Assembly (NCBI GenBank): GCA_014378065.1
Contig: JACMOK010000116.1
Span: forward strand, 1-41,689
Source of the DNA: Flavobacterium sp.
Lineage (GTDB): Bacteria; Bacteroidota; Bacteroidia; Flavobacteriales; Flavobacteriaceae
Direction: 5' to 3'
Length of the DNA: 41,689 nucleotides
The translations under genes and the position numbers were made by a program. Shown piece by piece: positions 1-7,996 of the stretch. Positions within the stretch are counted from its first letter, which is position 1. Every line of letters begins with the position of its first letter. The notes under the pieces are model-generated. The model was not told the origin of the DNA, made no database searches, and was given only the letters and a program-made list of their open reading frames with translations.

Positions 1-2
1 AT

Positions 3-377
3 GGTAATTCATCTGACAGCAATCCAAATGGGCAACATATTCCAGCAATAATAATAATGGCAACGCCTTCGACTACAATTAATGCCGGTACTTTGATAAA
101 CTTTGGTTCAACTATTGACGCGGGAGGAACTTCACCAATTTTTCAATGGAAAAAAAATGGCATTGATGTCGGAACTAACAATCCAACTTATTCAGACAAT
201 ACTTTAAATAATGGTGATATTGTTTCTTGTGAACTTACAAGTGATGTTATTTGTTTAGCTGGAAATGTAAAAATAAGCAATTCGCTAACATTTGTTGTAA
301 ACATGTTACCTATTGCAATTGGAATACTTATCTTTAGAGTTTTTGAAAATTTGTTTGTAATGTCTAATGAGAAATAA
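3..377 (+). CDS. 3' end of a secreted Ig-like/PKD-like repeat protein (5' end outside the window)
   Basis: The frame is open from the left edge to the stop at 375-377, so the ATG at 57 is probably internal rather than a start. The residues read as one Ig-like module of the kind repeated in large Bacteroidota surface proteins: a Q-W-K-K-N-G-I-D-V-G core, then T-Y-S-D, then N-G-D-I-V-S-C-E-L-T-S and a closing strand ending in F-V-V-N. After that module the protein ends in about 24 hydrophobic and unrelated residues, with no type IX sorting domain (no C-terminal beta-rich domain with conserved Gly/Lys). The final codons overlap the start of the cheR-type gene by 11 bases. This may be the broken tail of a longer adhesin gene. 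The module type is fairly clear; the function of the whole protein cannot be judged. Confidence 0.55.
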   Translation, partial: GNSSDSNPNGQHIPAIIIMATPSTTINAGTLINFGSTIDAGGTSPIFQWKKNGIDVGTNNPTYSDNTLNNGDIVSCELTSDVICLAGNVKISNSLTFVVNMLPIAIGILIFRVFENLFVMSNEK

Positions 378-1200
378 AGACTGGTCTGAATTTGAAATTT
401 CATCCTTATTGAAAGCTGTTTACCAGAAATATGGGTATGATTTCAGCCAATATTCCGAAGCACACGTTAGACGAAGGATCATGAATAGGATGTCAATGTC
501 GGGAATAGAAGATATTTCTCAAATGCAATCTATGGTACTGAATGATGAAATTTTTGGATCTACGCTCTTACAAGATTTATCTATAACAGTAACCGAAATG
601 TTTCGCGATCCAAGCTTTTATGTTTCGTTGCGAGAAAATGTCATACCGATTTTAAAAACCTATCCATTTATAAAAATATGGCATGCAGGCTGTGCTACAG
701 GAGAAGAAGCTTATTCAATGGCGATTGTTTTGCAAGAAGAAGGTTTGTACGATAGAACGACGATCTACGCTACAGATTTTAATCAACGAGCGCTGAATCA
801 AGCAAAAGAAGGAATTTTTTCTAACAAAATGATGAAGAAATACACTACTAATTATCAATTGTCGGGAGGTAAAGACTCTTTTTCGAACTATTATACATCC
901 GACCGTGATAATGTAATCATGAATCAATCACTAAAAAAAAACATTGTATGGGCAAATCATAATTTAGTAACTGATAGTGTTTTTGCAGAAGTACACTTGA
1001 TATTATGCAGAAATGTGCTAATTTACTTCGATCATAATTTGCAAAATAAAGTGCAACATCTTTTTTATAACAGCTTAATTAATGGAGGCATTTTATGTTT
1101 GGGATCAAAAGAGAGTTTACGGTTTACAGATTTGCATGATGAATACAAAGAGTTGGATAAAAAACAGCGGGTATTCAAAAAAAGAATATTAAAAAAATGA
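367..1200 (+). CDS. cheR: CheR-type protein-glutamate O-methyltransferase
   Basis: A stand-alone CheR of 277 residues, the usual size. The family transfers methyl groups from S-adenosylmethionine to glutamate side chains of chemoreceptors or related signalling proteins in the cytoplasm. The N-terminal helical domain carries the basic V-R-R-R-I stretch. The SAM-binding motif H-A-G-C-A-T-G-E-E-A-Y-S lies near residues 102-113, and the C-R-N-V-L-I-Y-F motif of the methyltransferase core is present near residue 215. The gene overlaps the following cheB by 4 bases (ATGA), so the two are translationally coupled. No methyl-accepting chemotaxis receptor, CheA or CheW lies in the window, so the substrate is more likely the hybrid kinase encoded downstream. 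No clear promoter is visible; the start sits inside the end of the upstream fragment. Confidence 0.9.
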   Translation: MRNKDWSEFEISSLLKAVYQKYGYDFSQYSEAHVRRRIMNRMSMSGIEDISQMQSMVLNDEIFGSTLLQDLSITVTEMFRDPSFYVSLRENVIPILKTYPFIKIWHAGCATGEEAYSMAIVLQEEGLYDRTTIYATDFNQRALNQAKEGIFSNKMMKKYTTNYQLSGGKDSFSNYYTSDRDNVIMNQSLKKNIVWANHNLVTDSVFAEVHLILCRNVLIYFDHNLQNKVQHLFYNSLINGGILCLGSKESLRFTDLHDEYKELDKKQRVFKKRILKK

Positions 1201-1772
1201 AGTATGAAGCCATTGTAATCGGAGTTTCATCCGGAGGAATGAACGCGATGAAAGTTATGTTCTCTCTTTTACCAAAAGAGTTCAAAACTCCAATTATTAT
1301 AGTCCAGCATTTGGGGGAGTACTCCGATAACTATTGGATAAAACTTTTAAATGACAAAAGCAATCTCTCTATAAAAGAAGCAGATGAAAAAGAAAAAATT
1401 GAAAACGGAAATGTTTACATTGCTCCGCCTAATTATCATTTGATGATTGAGAGAGATAAAACATTTTCTTTAACAGTAGATGAGCGTGTAAATTATGCAA
1501 GGCCATCTATTGATGTACTTTTTGAATCGGCTGCCGAAGCATATAAAAACAAATTGATTGGAGTGATACTAACAGGCTCCAGTTCGGATGGAACAGCGGG
1601 CATAAAAAAAATAAAAGAATACGGAGGTTTAACAATTGCACAAGATCCTAAAACTGCAGAATCGGCTTATATGCCTGCATCAGCAATTGCTGCTATAAAG
1701 GTGGATTATATTTTATCCTTGGAAGATATCATTGATTTACTAATAAAAACGGACAAACAAAATAATACTTAA
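1197..1772 (+). CDS. cheB: CheB-type methylesterase, catalytic domain only
   Basis: This 191-residue protein consists of a CheB_methylest domain alone. The catalytic triad is visible: Ser11 in G-V-S-S-G-G, His38 in V-Q-H-L and Asp131 in G-S-S-S-D-G-T-A-G. The family removes methyl groups from glutamates, or deamidates glutamines, on signalling proteins and so opposes CheR. The N-terminal receiver domain that controls classical CheB is absent, so phosphorylation cannot gate it in the usual way. It overlaps cheR by 4 bases and is followed after 2 bases by the hybrid kinase gene. A CheR/CheB pair next to a multi-receiver kinase recalls the CheB-CheR-PAS kinase fusions of other bacteria. The enzyme assignment is firm; the substrate is inferred. 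Confidence 0.9.
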   Translation: MKYEAIVIGVSSGGMNAMKVMFSLLPKEFKTPIIIVQHLGEYSDNYWIKLLNDKSNLSIKEADEKEKIENGNVYIAPPNYHLMIERDKTFSLTVDERVNYARPSIDVLFESAAEAYKNKLIGVILTGSSSDGTAGIKKIKEYGGLTIAQDPKTAESAYMPASAIAAIKVDYILSLEDIIDLLIKTDKQNNT

Positions 1773-1774
1773 TC

Positions 1775-4700
1775 ATGAAGCTAAACATCAAAAGCAAATT
1801 ACTCGCAGGGTTCACTATTATTTTAGTGTTACTTATTTCCTTGTTGTTTTTTATGACCAACAAATTTTCCGAATCTAATAATCGGCTAAATAGTATTGTA
1901 GAGGTATATTCCAAAAAAATAAACCTTTCATATGAATTGATGATTGCTATGTTGGATGTAGCCCGAAATGAAAACAATATTATTATGGAAAAAGATATTA
2001 TTCAAAAAGAACAATACAAAAACCGTATTTACAAAGCATCTGAAATTATTGAAAAAAATACAATTGAATTGCAAGAATTGGTTGAAGGAAAAGGCATAAT
2101 TTTTCTAAAGGAATTTAAAACCACTTGGAAAGCCTATCAACCCAACCTAATTGAGATTATCTCTTTGGCAATGAACAATAAAAATGAGGAAGCATTTGCA
2201 ATCTCTATTGAAAGTGGAGTCAAAATGAGAGATGTTGCTATTGTTCAGTTACAGAGAATCATTGAAAAGAATAATAAGAGTATTGAAAATGCTAAAACAG
2301 AAAATAACGCAAGTTATAGCAGTACATTAAGTTTAATTATCGCTTTAATTATCGCAAGTATCCTAATTGCAATTATTATTTCTGTCTGGATTATTAAGAG
2401 TATTACCCAACGAATTTCGGTAATAGCACAAGAAGCTGAAAAAATTGCAAGTCGTGAATTTTCAAAAGAGAAATTGGAGGACGATACAAATGATGAATTA
2501 AAACCTATATTCAATTCACTTGTGAGTGTTAATGAAAGCTTTCGAGAGATAACAGAAAATGCAAATAAAGTTGCTTCTGGCGACTATACAGTTAACCTAA
2601 TTCCCCGCTCAGAAAATGACACTTTGGGAAATGCTTTAAATAAAATGACACGCTCGTTGCATGAAATAACTGAAGCAAATAATAAACACAATTGGCTTGC
2701 TGTAGGTCAAAATCAACTCAACGATAAATTAAGTGGAGACCAAAGCATAGAAGATCTGGCGAACAAAGCAATAAGTTTTTTATGCACTTACCTGAAAGCA
2801 AACATTGGAACGCTTTATCAGTTGAATGACAATGACAACACACTAGTTCTTTGCGGACAATATGCTTTTTCGTCTCCAGAAAACACAAAAGAAAAATTTG
2901 CACTTAATGAAGGATTGATAGGTCAGGTTGCACTTGAACAAAAACAAATTTCTTTAACAGATCTAACCGATGAACAAATACGCATCACTTCATCCGTTCT
3001 GAATACCAAACCAAAGCATTTAATCATTACTCCATTTTTATTTGAAGGTAAAACAGTGGGCGTAATAGAAATAGGCAGCATTTCTGATTTCACCGAAACC
3101 GAAAAAGAATTCGTCAATGTTGCTATGGACAGCATTGCAATTAGCGTTAATTCGGCTATTGCAAGAAAACGTATTCAGGAATTGCTCGAGGAAACACAAG
3201 TTCAAAGTGAAGAACTTCAAACGCAGCAAGAAGAGCTGAAGCAAATGAATGAAGAGCTTGAAGAACAGGCGCAAAATCTTAAACAGCAGCAGGAAGAATT
3301 ACAAATTTCCAATGAAGAACTGGAAGAGCAAACCCAGTCATTGGAAGAAAAAAACAAAGAAGTTGAAGATTCAAAATACAACATTGAACAGAAAACAAAA
3401 CAACTCGAAATAAGTAGCAAGTATAAATCCGAATTCCTTGCAAACATGTCACATGAGTTAAGAACACCGCTTAATAGTTTGCTTATTCTGTCTAAAGATT
3501 TATCTGAGAATAAAAAGAAAAACTTAGATGATATCCAGGTTGAAAGTGCTGAAATAATTTATAAAAGTGGTCATGATTTGCTCATTTTAATTAATGAAGT
3601 TCTTGACCTTTCCAAGATTGAAGCGGGCATGATGTCAATAAATATTGAAAGTGTATCACTGAAAAACATTTCAGACGGGCTCATTCGGGATTTTAAACAT
3701 CTTGCCGAGCAAAAAGAATTGAAACTTACTTGTACATTGGATAAAGAGTTGCCTGAATTCATCCAGACCGATTCACAAAGATTAAATCAGATCTTAAAAA
3801 ATCTTTTATCCAACGCTTTAAAATTTACAGAAAAAGGAAAAGTAAGTATAGATATTAAACGAAACTCGGAAAGCACAGTGATTTTTTCCATTACTGATAC
3901 TGGAATAGGAATTCAGGAAAATAAACAAATGTCAATATTCGAAGCTTTTCAACAAGCAGATGGAGGTACCTCAAGAAAGTATGGAGGAACAGGTTTAGGT
4001 CTTTCCATTTCTCGGGAGTTAGCAAAATTATTAGACGCTGAAATTAAATTGAGTAGTAATTTAAATGAAGGTTCTACTTTTTCTCTTATTATTCCAATTG
4101 AAAAACATCCTGAACATGAATCATTGAAAACCAATCCATTGAGAGCATCAGTGCCATACAAACCTCGTTCTGAAAGCAGTTTGAAATATTTAAATTTTCC
4201 CTCCATTGAAGATGACCGGGATACGATAATCAAGGATGATAGAGTGTTACTCATTATTGAAGACGATCTGAATTTTGCTACAATACTTTTAAGACAAGCG
4301 AACAAAAAAGGATTCAAATGTATCTCAGCCTCAACTGGAGAAGATGGTTTGCTGCTTGCTTCAAAATACAGACCGCAAGCTATTATTCTAGATATGGAAT
4401 TACCTGGAATGAACGGTCATAATGTATTGCATGAATTAAAAGCAAATCCTTCAATAAGGCATATTCCAGTGCATATTATTTCTGCAAAGGAACGTTCGTT
4501 AGAACCTATCAAAGAAGGAGCAGTAGAATACTTGATGAAACCGATCAATAAAAACGATTTGGAAGAAGCATTTAATAGAATTGAAAATTTTGTCAACAGA
4601 AAAATAAAAAACCTGCTCATAATAGAAGACAATGAAAATTCGAGAAAAGCAATGCGCATTCTCATTGGAAATGGCGACGTAAAATGTTTAGAAGCAGGAA

Positions 4701-5410
4701 CCGGCGAAGAAGCACTCGTTATGTTTGAGCAAAATAATATTGATTGTATTATACTGGATATTGGATTGCCTGATATGAGTGGGTTTGATCTGATCCATAA
4801 ATTAGAAAATATTACGGGACATAACATTCCCCCTATTATTATTTATACTGGCAAGGAACTCACAAAAGAAGAAAACAATGAACTTCAGAAATATGCCGAA
4901 ACCATTATTATAAAAGGAATAAAATCAGAAGAACGTTTGTTGGACGAAACAGCACTTTTCCTGCATAGGACGGTAAACAATTTACCAGAATCAAAACAAG
5001 TAATGATAAATAATTTGTACGACAAAGAATCTGTATTTCATTCAAAAAAAATATTATTAGTTGATGACGATATGCGAAATGTATTTGCATTATCCAAAAT
5101 ATTACAAGAACGCGGAATGGAAATCATAAAAGCAGAAAATGGGAAAATTGCTTTAGAGATGTTGGAAACGTATCCAGACATTGATATGGTATTGATGGAT
5201 ATTATGATGCCTGAAATGGATGGTTACGAAGCAATGCAGCAAATTCGATCTCAAGTAAAGTTCAAAAGTCTACCTGTAATTGCCCTCACAGCAAAAGCCA
5301 TGAAAGACGATAAGCAAAAATGCATTGATGCAGGCGCCAACGATTACATCTCTAAACCTATTGATGTAGAGCGATTGATATCATTGATGCGAGTATGGTT
5401 AAGTAAATAA
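1775..5410 (+). CDS. Membrane hybrid histidine kinase: 4HB-HAMP-GAF-coil-HisKA-HATPase-three receivers
   Basis: A 1211-residue sensor kinase. Membrane helices lie near residues 9-29 and 184-207 and enclose a four-helix-bundle sensor segment. One or two HAMP units follow (about 208-300), then a GAF domain (about 320-465). Residues about 470-548 form a heptad coiled coil very rich in E-E-L and Q-Q-E. HisKA carries the phospho-acceptor His560 in M-S-H-E-L-R-T-P-L. HATPase_c is complete (N box, D-T-G-I-G-I G1 box, G-G-T-G-L-G-L G2 box). Three receivers follow with acceptor Asp873, Asp995 and Asp1142. The middle receiver is atypical near its C-terminal end (I-I-K-G-I-K-S). Its start lies 2 bases after cheB and the receiver-PAS gene follows after 23 bases, so it is the centre of the operon. 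The ligand is unknown. The glutamate/glutamine-rich coil is a candidate methylation target for the neighbouring CheR/CheB (inference). Confidence 0.92.
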   Translation: MKLNIKSKLLAGFTIILVLLISLLFFMTNKFSESNNRLNSIVEVYSKKINLSYELMIAMLDVARNENNIIMEKDIIQKEQYKNRIYKASEIIEKNTIELQELVEGKGIIFLKEFKTTWKAYQPNLIEIISLAMNNKNEEAFAISIESGVKMRDVAIVQLQRIIEKNNKSIENAKTENNASYSSTLSLIIALIIASILIAIIISVWIIKSITQRISVIAQEAEKIASREFSKEKLEDDTNDELKPIFNSLVSVNESFREITENANKVASGDYTVNLIPRSENDTLGNALNKMTRSLHEITEANNKHNWLAVGQNQLNDKLSGDQSIEDLANKAISFLCTYLKANIGTLYQLNDNDNTLVLCGQYAFSSPENTKEKFALNEGLIGQVALEQKQISLTDLTDEQIRITSSVLNTKPKHLIITPFLFEGKTVGVIEIGSISDFTETEKEFVNVAMDSIAISVNSAIARKRIQELLEETQVQSEELQTQQEELKQMNEELEEQAQNLKQQQEELQISNEELEEQTQSLEEKNKEVEDSKYNIEQKTKQLEISSKYKSEFLANMSHELRTPLNSLLILSKDLSENKKKNLDDIQVESAEIIYKSGHDLLILINEVLDLSKIEAGMMSINIESVSLKNISDGLIRDFKHLAEQKELKLTCTLDKELPEFIQTDSQRLNQILKNLLSNALKFTEKGKVSIDIKRNSESTVIFSITDTGIGIQENKQMSIFEAFQQADGGTSRKYGGTGLGLSISRELAKLLDAEIKLSSNLNEGSTFSLIIPIEKHPEHESLKTNPLRASVPYKPRSESSLKYLNFPSIEDDRDTIIKDDRVLLIIEDDLNFATILLRQANKKGFKCISASTGEDGLLLASKYRPQAIILDMELPGMNGHNVLHELKANPSIRHIPVHIISAKERSLEPIKEGAVEYLMKPINKNDLEEAFNRIENFVNRKIKNLLIIEDNENSRKAMRILIGNGDVKCLEAGTGEEALVMFEQNNIDCIILDIGLPDMSGFDLIHKLENITGHNIPPIIIYTGKELTKEENNELQKYAETIIIKGIKSEERLLDETALFLHRTVNNLPESKQVMINNLYDKESVFHSKKILLVDDDMRNVFALSKILQERGMEIIKAENGKIALEMLETYPDIDMVLMDIMMPEMDGYEAMQQIRSQVKFKSLPVIALTAKAMKDDKQKCIDAGANDYISKPIDVERLISLMRVWLSK

Positions 5411-5433
5411 AAAATTGATTAGACTAATTTATA

Positions 5434-6243
5434 ATGAAAATGAAAACAAATAGCGCAGCTAAAATTTTGATGGTAGACGATAGATCAGAAAATTTATTTG
5501 CTCTAGAAGTAATACTTTGCGATGAGAATTATTTGTGCGTAAGAGCAAGTTCGGGCGAGGAAGCATTAAAAATTCTTTTGCGTGAACAAGATTTTGCCAT
5601 CATATTAATGGACGTACAAATGCCTAAGATGGATGGATTTGAAACAGTTGAATTAATTCGGCAAAATGAAAAACTTAAACTTATTCCGATTATTTTTTTA
5701 ACGGCCAGTATGGATAGTTCTGTTCAGATTTTCAAAGGGTATCTGGCTGGTGCAGTTGATTATATGATCAAACCATTTTCCCCTGCAATACTAAAAGCAA
5801 AAGTGGCTGTTTTTGTTGATCTTTTCAAAAAGAATCTTGAATTGCTCGAGCAGGCAGAAGAGATGAAAATGCTCAAAAAAAATGTCTCTATCGAAAAATT
5901 ACTTTCCCATTATACTTTAAGCATAATCGAGGCAATTCATGATCCATTATTTGTAATCAATACTGAAGGAAAAATAACTGATATCAATAATGCATCTCTA
6001 AAAATATCCGAAGCAATATCGCGCGACAATTTGATTGGCACAAATTTTTCTGACTATTTTACCGATATGCATAACGCAGGAGAAGGTTGTCAACACTTAT
6101 TTTCAAAAGGTATTCTTGTTGGTTACCCGCTAACTTTTATAAACAATAAGAAAACCAGTGTGTTATTCAACGGTTCTGTTTATAATGATGATGAAGGGAG
6201 AGTATTAGGGGCAGTAATGGTTGCCAGAGAAGTTTCTGTTTAA
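5434..6243 (+). CDS. Response regulator with C-terminal PAS domain (possibly a truncated receiver-PAS kinase)
   Basis: This 269-residue protein starts with a receiver domain (residues 8-130; acceptor Asp60 in I-L-M-D-V-Q-M-P; conserved Lys in M-I-K-P-F). A short coiled linker follows, then a PAS domain (about 160-269; L-F-V-I-N-T-E-G-K-I). It stops right after the last PAS strand (V-M-V-A-R-E-V), where relatives usually continue into a histidine kinase core, so a 3' loss is possible. The receiver and linker are clearly paralogous to those of the - strand kinase at 6851-7969: both share E-L-I-R-Q-N-E-K and L-K-A-K-V-A. It lies 23 bases after the hybrid kinase and probably takes phosphate from it. 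An alternative start two codons downstream is possible. No DNA-binding domain is present. Confidence 0.88.
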   Translation: MKMKTNSAAKILMVDDRSENLFALEVILCDENYLCVRASSGEEALKILLREQDFAIILMDVQMPKMDGFETVELIRQNEKLKLIPIIFLTASMDSSVQIFKGYLAGAVDYMIKPFSPAILKAKVAVFVDLFKKNLELLEQAEEMKMLKKNVSIEKLLSHYTLSIIEAIHDPLFVINTEGKITDINNASLKISEAISRDNLIGTNFSDYFTDMHNAGEGCQHLFSKGILVGYPLTFINNKKTSVLFNGSVYNDDEGRVLGAVMVAREVSV

Positions 6244-6308
6244 ATAACACAATTTTAAGTCATTTTTAGTCAACCTATTTCAGGATTTGTCAGAACGCGC
6301 AATTGCGC

Positions 6309-6447
6309 ACAACGGTTTGCAGCTTGGCGAAGAAGCGGATTTAGAAGCACAAAACTGTCAAGCCGCCACAAAAGTTTATTAGATGTACAAATGTTTATAT
6401 AACCACTAAACCCGCTTTTTGCCAAGGTGCTGTTAGCGGTTCGTTGT
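6309..6447. repeat. Imperfect inverted repeat, MITE-like or dispersed hairpin element
   Basis: The left arm begins ACAACGGTTTGCAGCTTGGC and runs to AAGCGG at 6338. The right arm from 6412 (CCGCTTTTTGCCAAGG) to 6447, read in reverse complement, gives ACAACGAACCGCTAACAGCA then CCTTGGCAAAAAGCGG. The arms share ACAACG, AGC, TTGGC and AAGCGG with small indels, around a loop of about 73 bases that is not coding. Similar hairpins flanking AT-rich loops are scattered in flavobacterial genomes (recollection, not searched). No transposase is present. Confidence 0.5.
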
Positions 6448-6615
6448 TTTTTTCGGTCGTGTTGTGTCTGTCCATTACTGTCTGTCATTGTGTGATGGCT
6501 TGCAAGCTCTTTTGATTTTTTTGCGTTGGTCTGTGTGTCGAAAAAAAGCAAATGTGCTTGCAAATGCGTTGGCGTTAATTGTGATATAAGATTAGTATTA
6601 GCACTATGCCAATTA

Positions 6616-6798
6616 TTAAAATTCCTCCAACTGAAATTGCAATGATTCTGTTTGTCTTGATTGCTGAAAGTAATCGAATATTGCCTCTATTTTATTTTTA
6701 GGAATACCAACTCCTGTATCAGCTATCGAAAATTCAATCAATGCACTTTCGGTATCTTCCTTTACCAAGCGAACACTCAGAGATACTGACCCTTTTTC
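6616..6798 (-). pseudogene. Remnant of a histidine kinase ATPase domain
   Basis: On the - strand a 60-codon frame lies between two stops and has no good start codon. It reads E-K-G-S-V-S-L-S-V-R-L-V, then F-S-I-A-D-T-G-V-G-I-P (G1 box) and I-F-D-Y-F-Q-Q, which is the central part of a HATPase_c domain. After F-Q-Q the similarity ends where the glycine-rich G2 box should follow. Nothing upstream matches a kinase. The residue pattern resembles the ATPase domain of receiver-PAS kinases, so it may be the leftover of the part missing from the receiver-PAS gene, although it lies in the opposite orientation. Confidence 0.7.
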
Positions 6799-6850
6799 CT
6801 AACTTTATATCCTTAATATTTTAATCGTTATAAACTCTAATTAATACAAA

Positions 6851-7969
6851 TTAGTTTTTGGTTAACGCTACCTCGTTCTCAGGAATATAGATATCGAAGG
6901 TGGTGCCTTTCTTTAATTCACTTGAGGCCGTGATTATGCCTGAGTGATTGTCAACTATTTTTCTTACGATGGCAAGTCCAATGCCGGTGAAACCGCGTGA
7001 CTCGGGTTCTAAAATTTGGCTCTTAACTAGTATATGGGGTGGAATTTTTGAATCAGAGAATTTGAGCGCATTCCCTATGAGGTTTTGCAAAAGTTGGCGA
7101 AACTGGGAAGGAATAACATTAACTTCACAAATTTCTCCCACCTCTATTGTGGCGCGTTTTTCAGTTATGACTTCTTCGAATTCCTCTTTTACTTGTTCAA
7201 TAATTTTGTTGAGGTCAGTCTTTTCAAGTTTTATTTCAGTTTTGCTTAAACTTGCGAAGATAAGCAAATCCTGAATGAGTATTCGCATCCGTTCCGCAGA
7301 CTTCCAGATAATTTGTAAATAATTGTTTCCATCCTGAGATAAGTTTTCCTTTTCTAAAACCCGACCTAACATGATTTGTATTTTACGAAGCGGTTCTTGA
7401 AGATCATGACTTACTATGTAATTGAATGCAAGGAGTTCCTTCTTGGCAATAATTAATTCTGCGGCCATTTTTTCTTTTTCTATATTTTGAAGGGCAAGCC
7501 CTTTGTTAGTAGCCGTTACATAGTCATTGAGTACTTTCATTTGTTCCTTTTGTTCCAGCAACTCCTGATTTTTCCTACACAGATCCACAAAAATAGCCAC
7601 TTTTGCTTTTAATATCTCTGGTGAAAGGGGTTTAAGCATATAATCAACCCCACCTGCCTGGTATCCTTTAAAAATATTAGCAGGCGTATTTAGCTGAGCC
7701 GTTAAAAATATGATTGGAATATATTTTACCTTTTCGTTTTGACGGATAAGTTCTGCGGTTTCATATCCATCCATGATGGGCATCATCGCATCCAACAGGA
7801 TGAGGGCAGAACTTTGTTCACTAAGAAGAATTCTTAGTGCTTCTTTTCCAGTGTTGGCTCTTATTAATTCATAATTTTTATTAGCAAGAATTACTTCCAG
7901 CCCAAGCAGGTTTTCCGGTCGGTCATCCACCAACAATATTTTAACAGGATCTTCGGTTTTCGTAGTCAC
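6851..7969 (-). CDS. Receiver-histidine kinase with a deletion in the ATP-binding domain
   Basis: A 372-residue protein with a receiver (Asp60 in L-L-D-A-M-M-P, Lys113), a coiled linker, and a HisKA domain with His188 in V-S-H-D-L-Q-E-P-L, followed by HATPase_c. The ATPase domain keeps the N box (Q-N-L-I-G-N-A-L, about 294-302) and the G2 box (G-I-G-L-A-I-V, 329-335). Only about 25 residues separate them, where 60 or more are usual. The D-x-G-x-G G1 box and the F box are absent, and the junction reads L-E-P-E-S-R-G-F-T-G-I-G. The frame is kept, so this is an internal in-frame loss of roughly 40 codons. ATP binding is probably lost; the receiver may still work. It lies 27 bases downstream of the truncated hybrid kinase on the same strand and presumably shares its transcript. 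Confidence 0.88.
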   Translation of the reverse strand: MTTKTEDPVKILLVDDRPENLLGLEVILANKNYELIRANTGKEALRILLSEQSSALILLDAMMPIMDGYETAELIRQNEKVKYIPIIFLTAQLNTPANIFKGYQAGGVDYMLKPLSPEILKAKVAIFVDLCRKNQELLEQKEQMKVLNDYVTATNKGLALQNIEKEKMAAELIIAKKELLAFNYIVSHDLQEPLRKIQIMLGRVLEKENLSQDGNNYLQIIWKSAERMRILIQDLLIFASLSKTEIKLEKTDLNKIIEQVKEEFEEVITEKRATIEVGEICEVNVIPSQFRQLLQNLIGNALKFSDSKIPPHILVKSQILEPESRGFTGIGLAIVRKIVDNHSGIITASSELKKGTTFDIYIPENEVALTKN

Positions 7970-7996
7970 AATTTTTTTAATTTTCAGATTTATAAA

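Larger units (their letters stand above)
6244..6850. other. Intergenic stretch between converging kinase modules, no intact gene
   Basis: About 600 bases without a credible intact gene. It holds an imperfect inverted repeat (6309-6447), a GT-rich stretch after it on the + strand, and a short remnant of a kinase ATPase domain on the - strand (6616-6798). A 97-codon open frame on the - strand across 6270-6563 has a composition unlike its neighbours and crosses the inverted repeat, so it is not counted as a gene. Confidence 0.7.

Noticed and set aside
367..1772. Classical chemotaxis operon
   Set aside because: No CheA, CheW, CheY or MCP is found nearby, CheB lacks its receiver, and the pair is fused in transcription with a hybrid kinase, so a chemotaxis label would be misleading.
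6270..6563. 97-codon - strand open frame
   Set aside because: It runs across the inverted repeat and a GT-rich stretch, has no recognisable motif, and its composition is unlike the neighbouring proteins.
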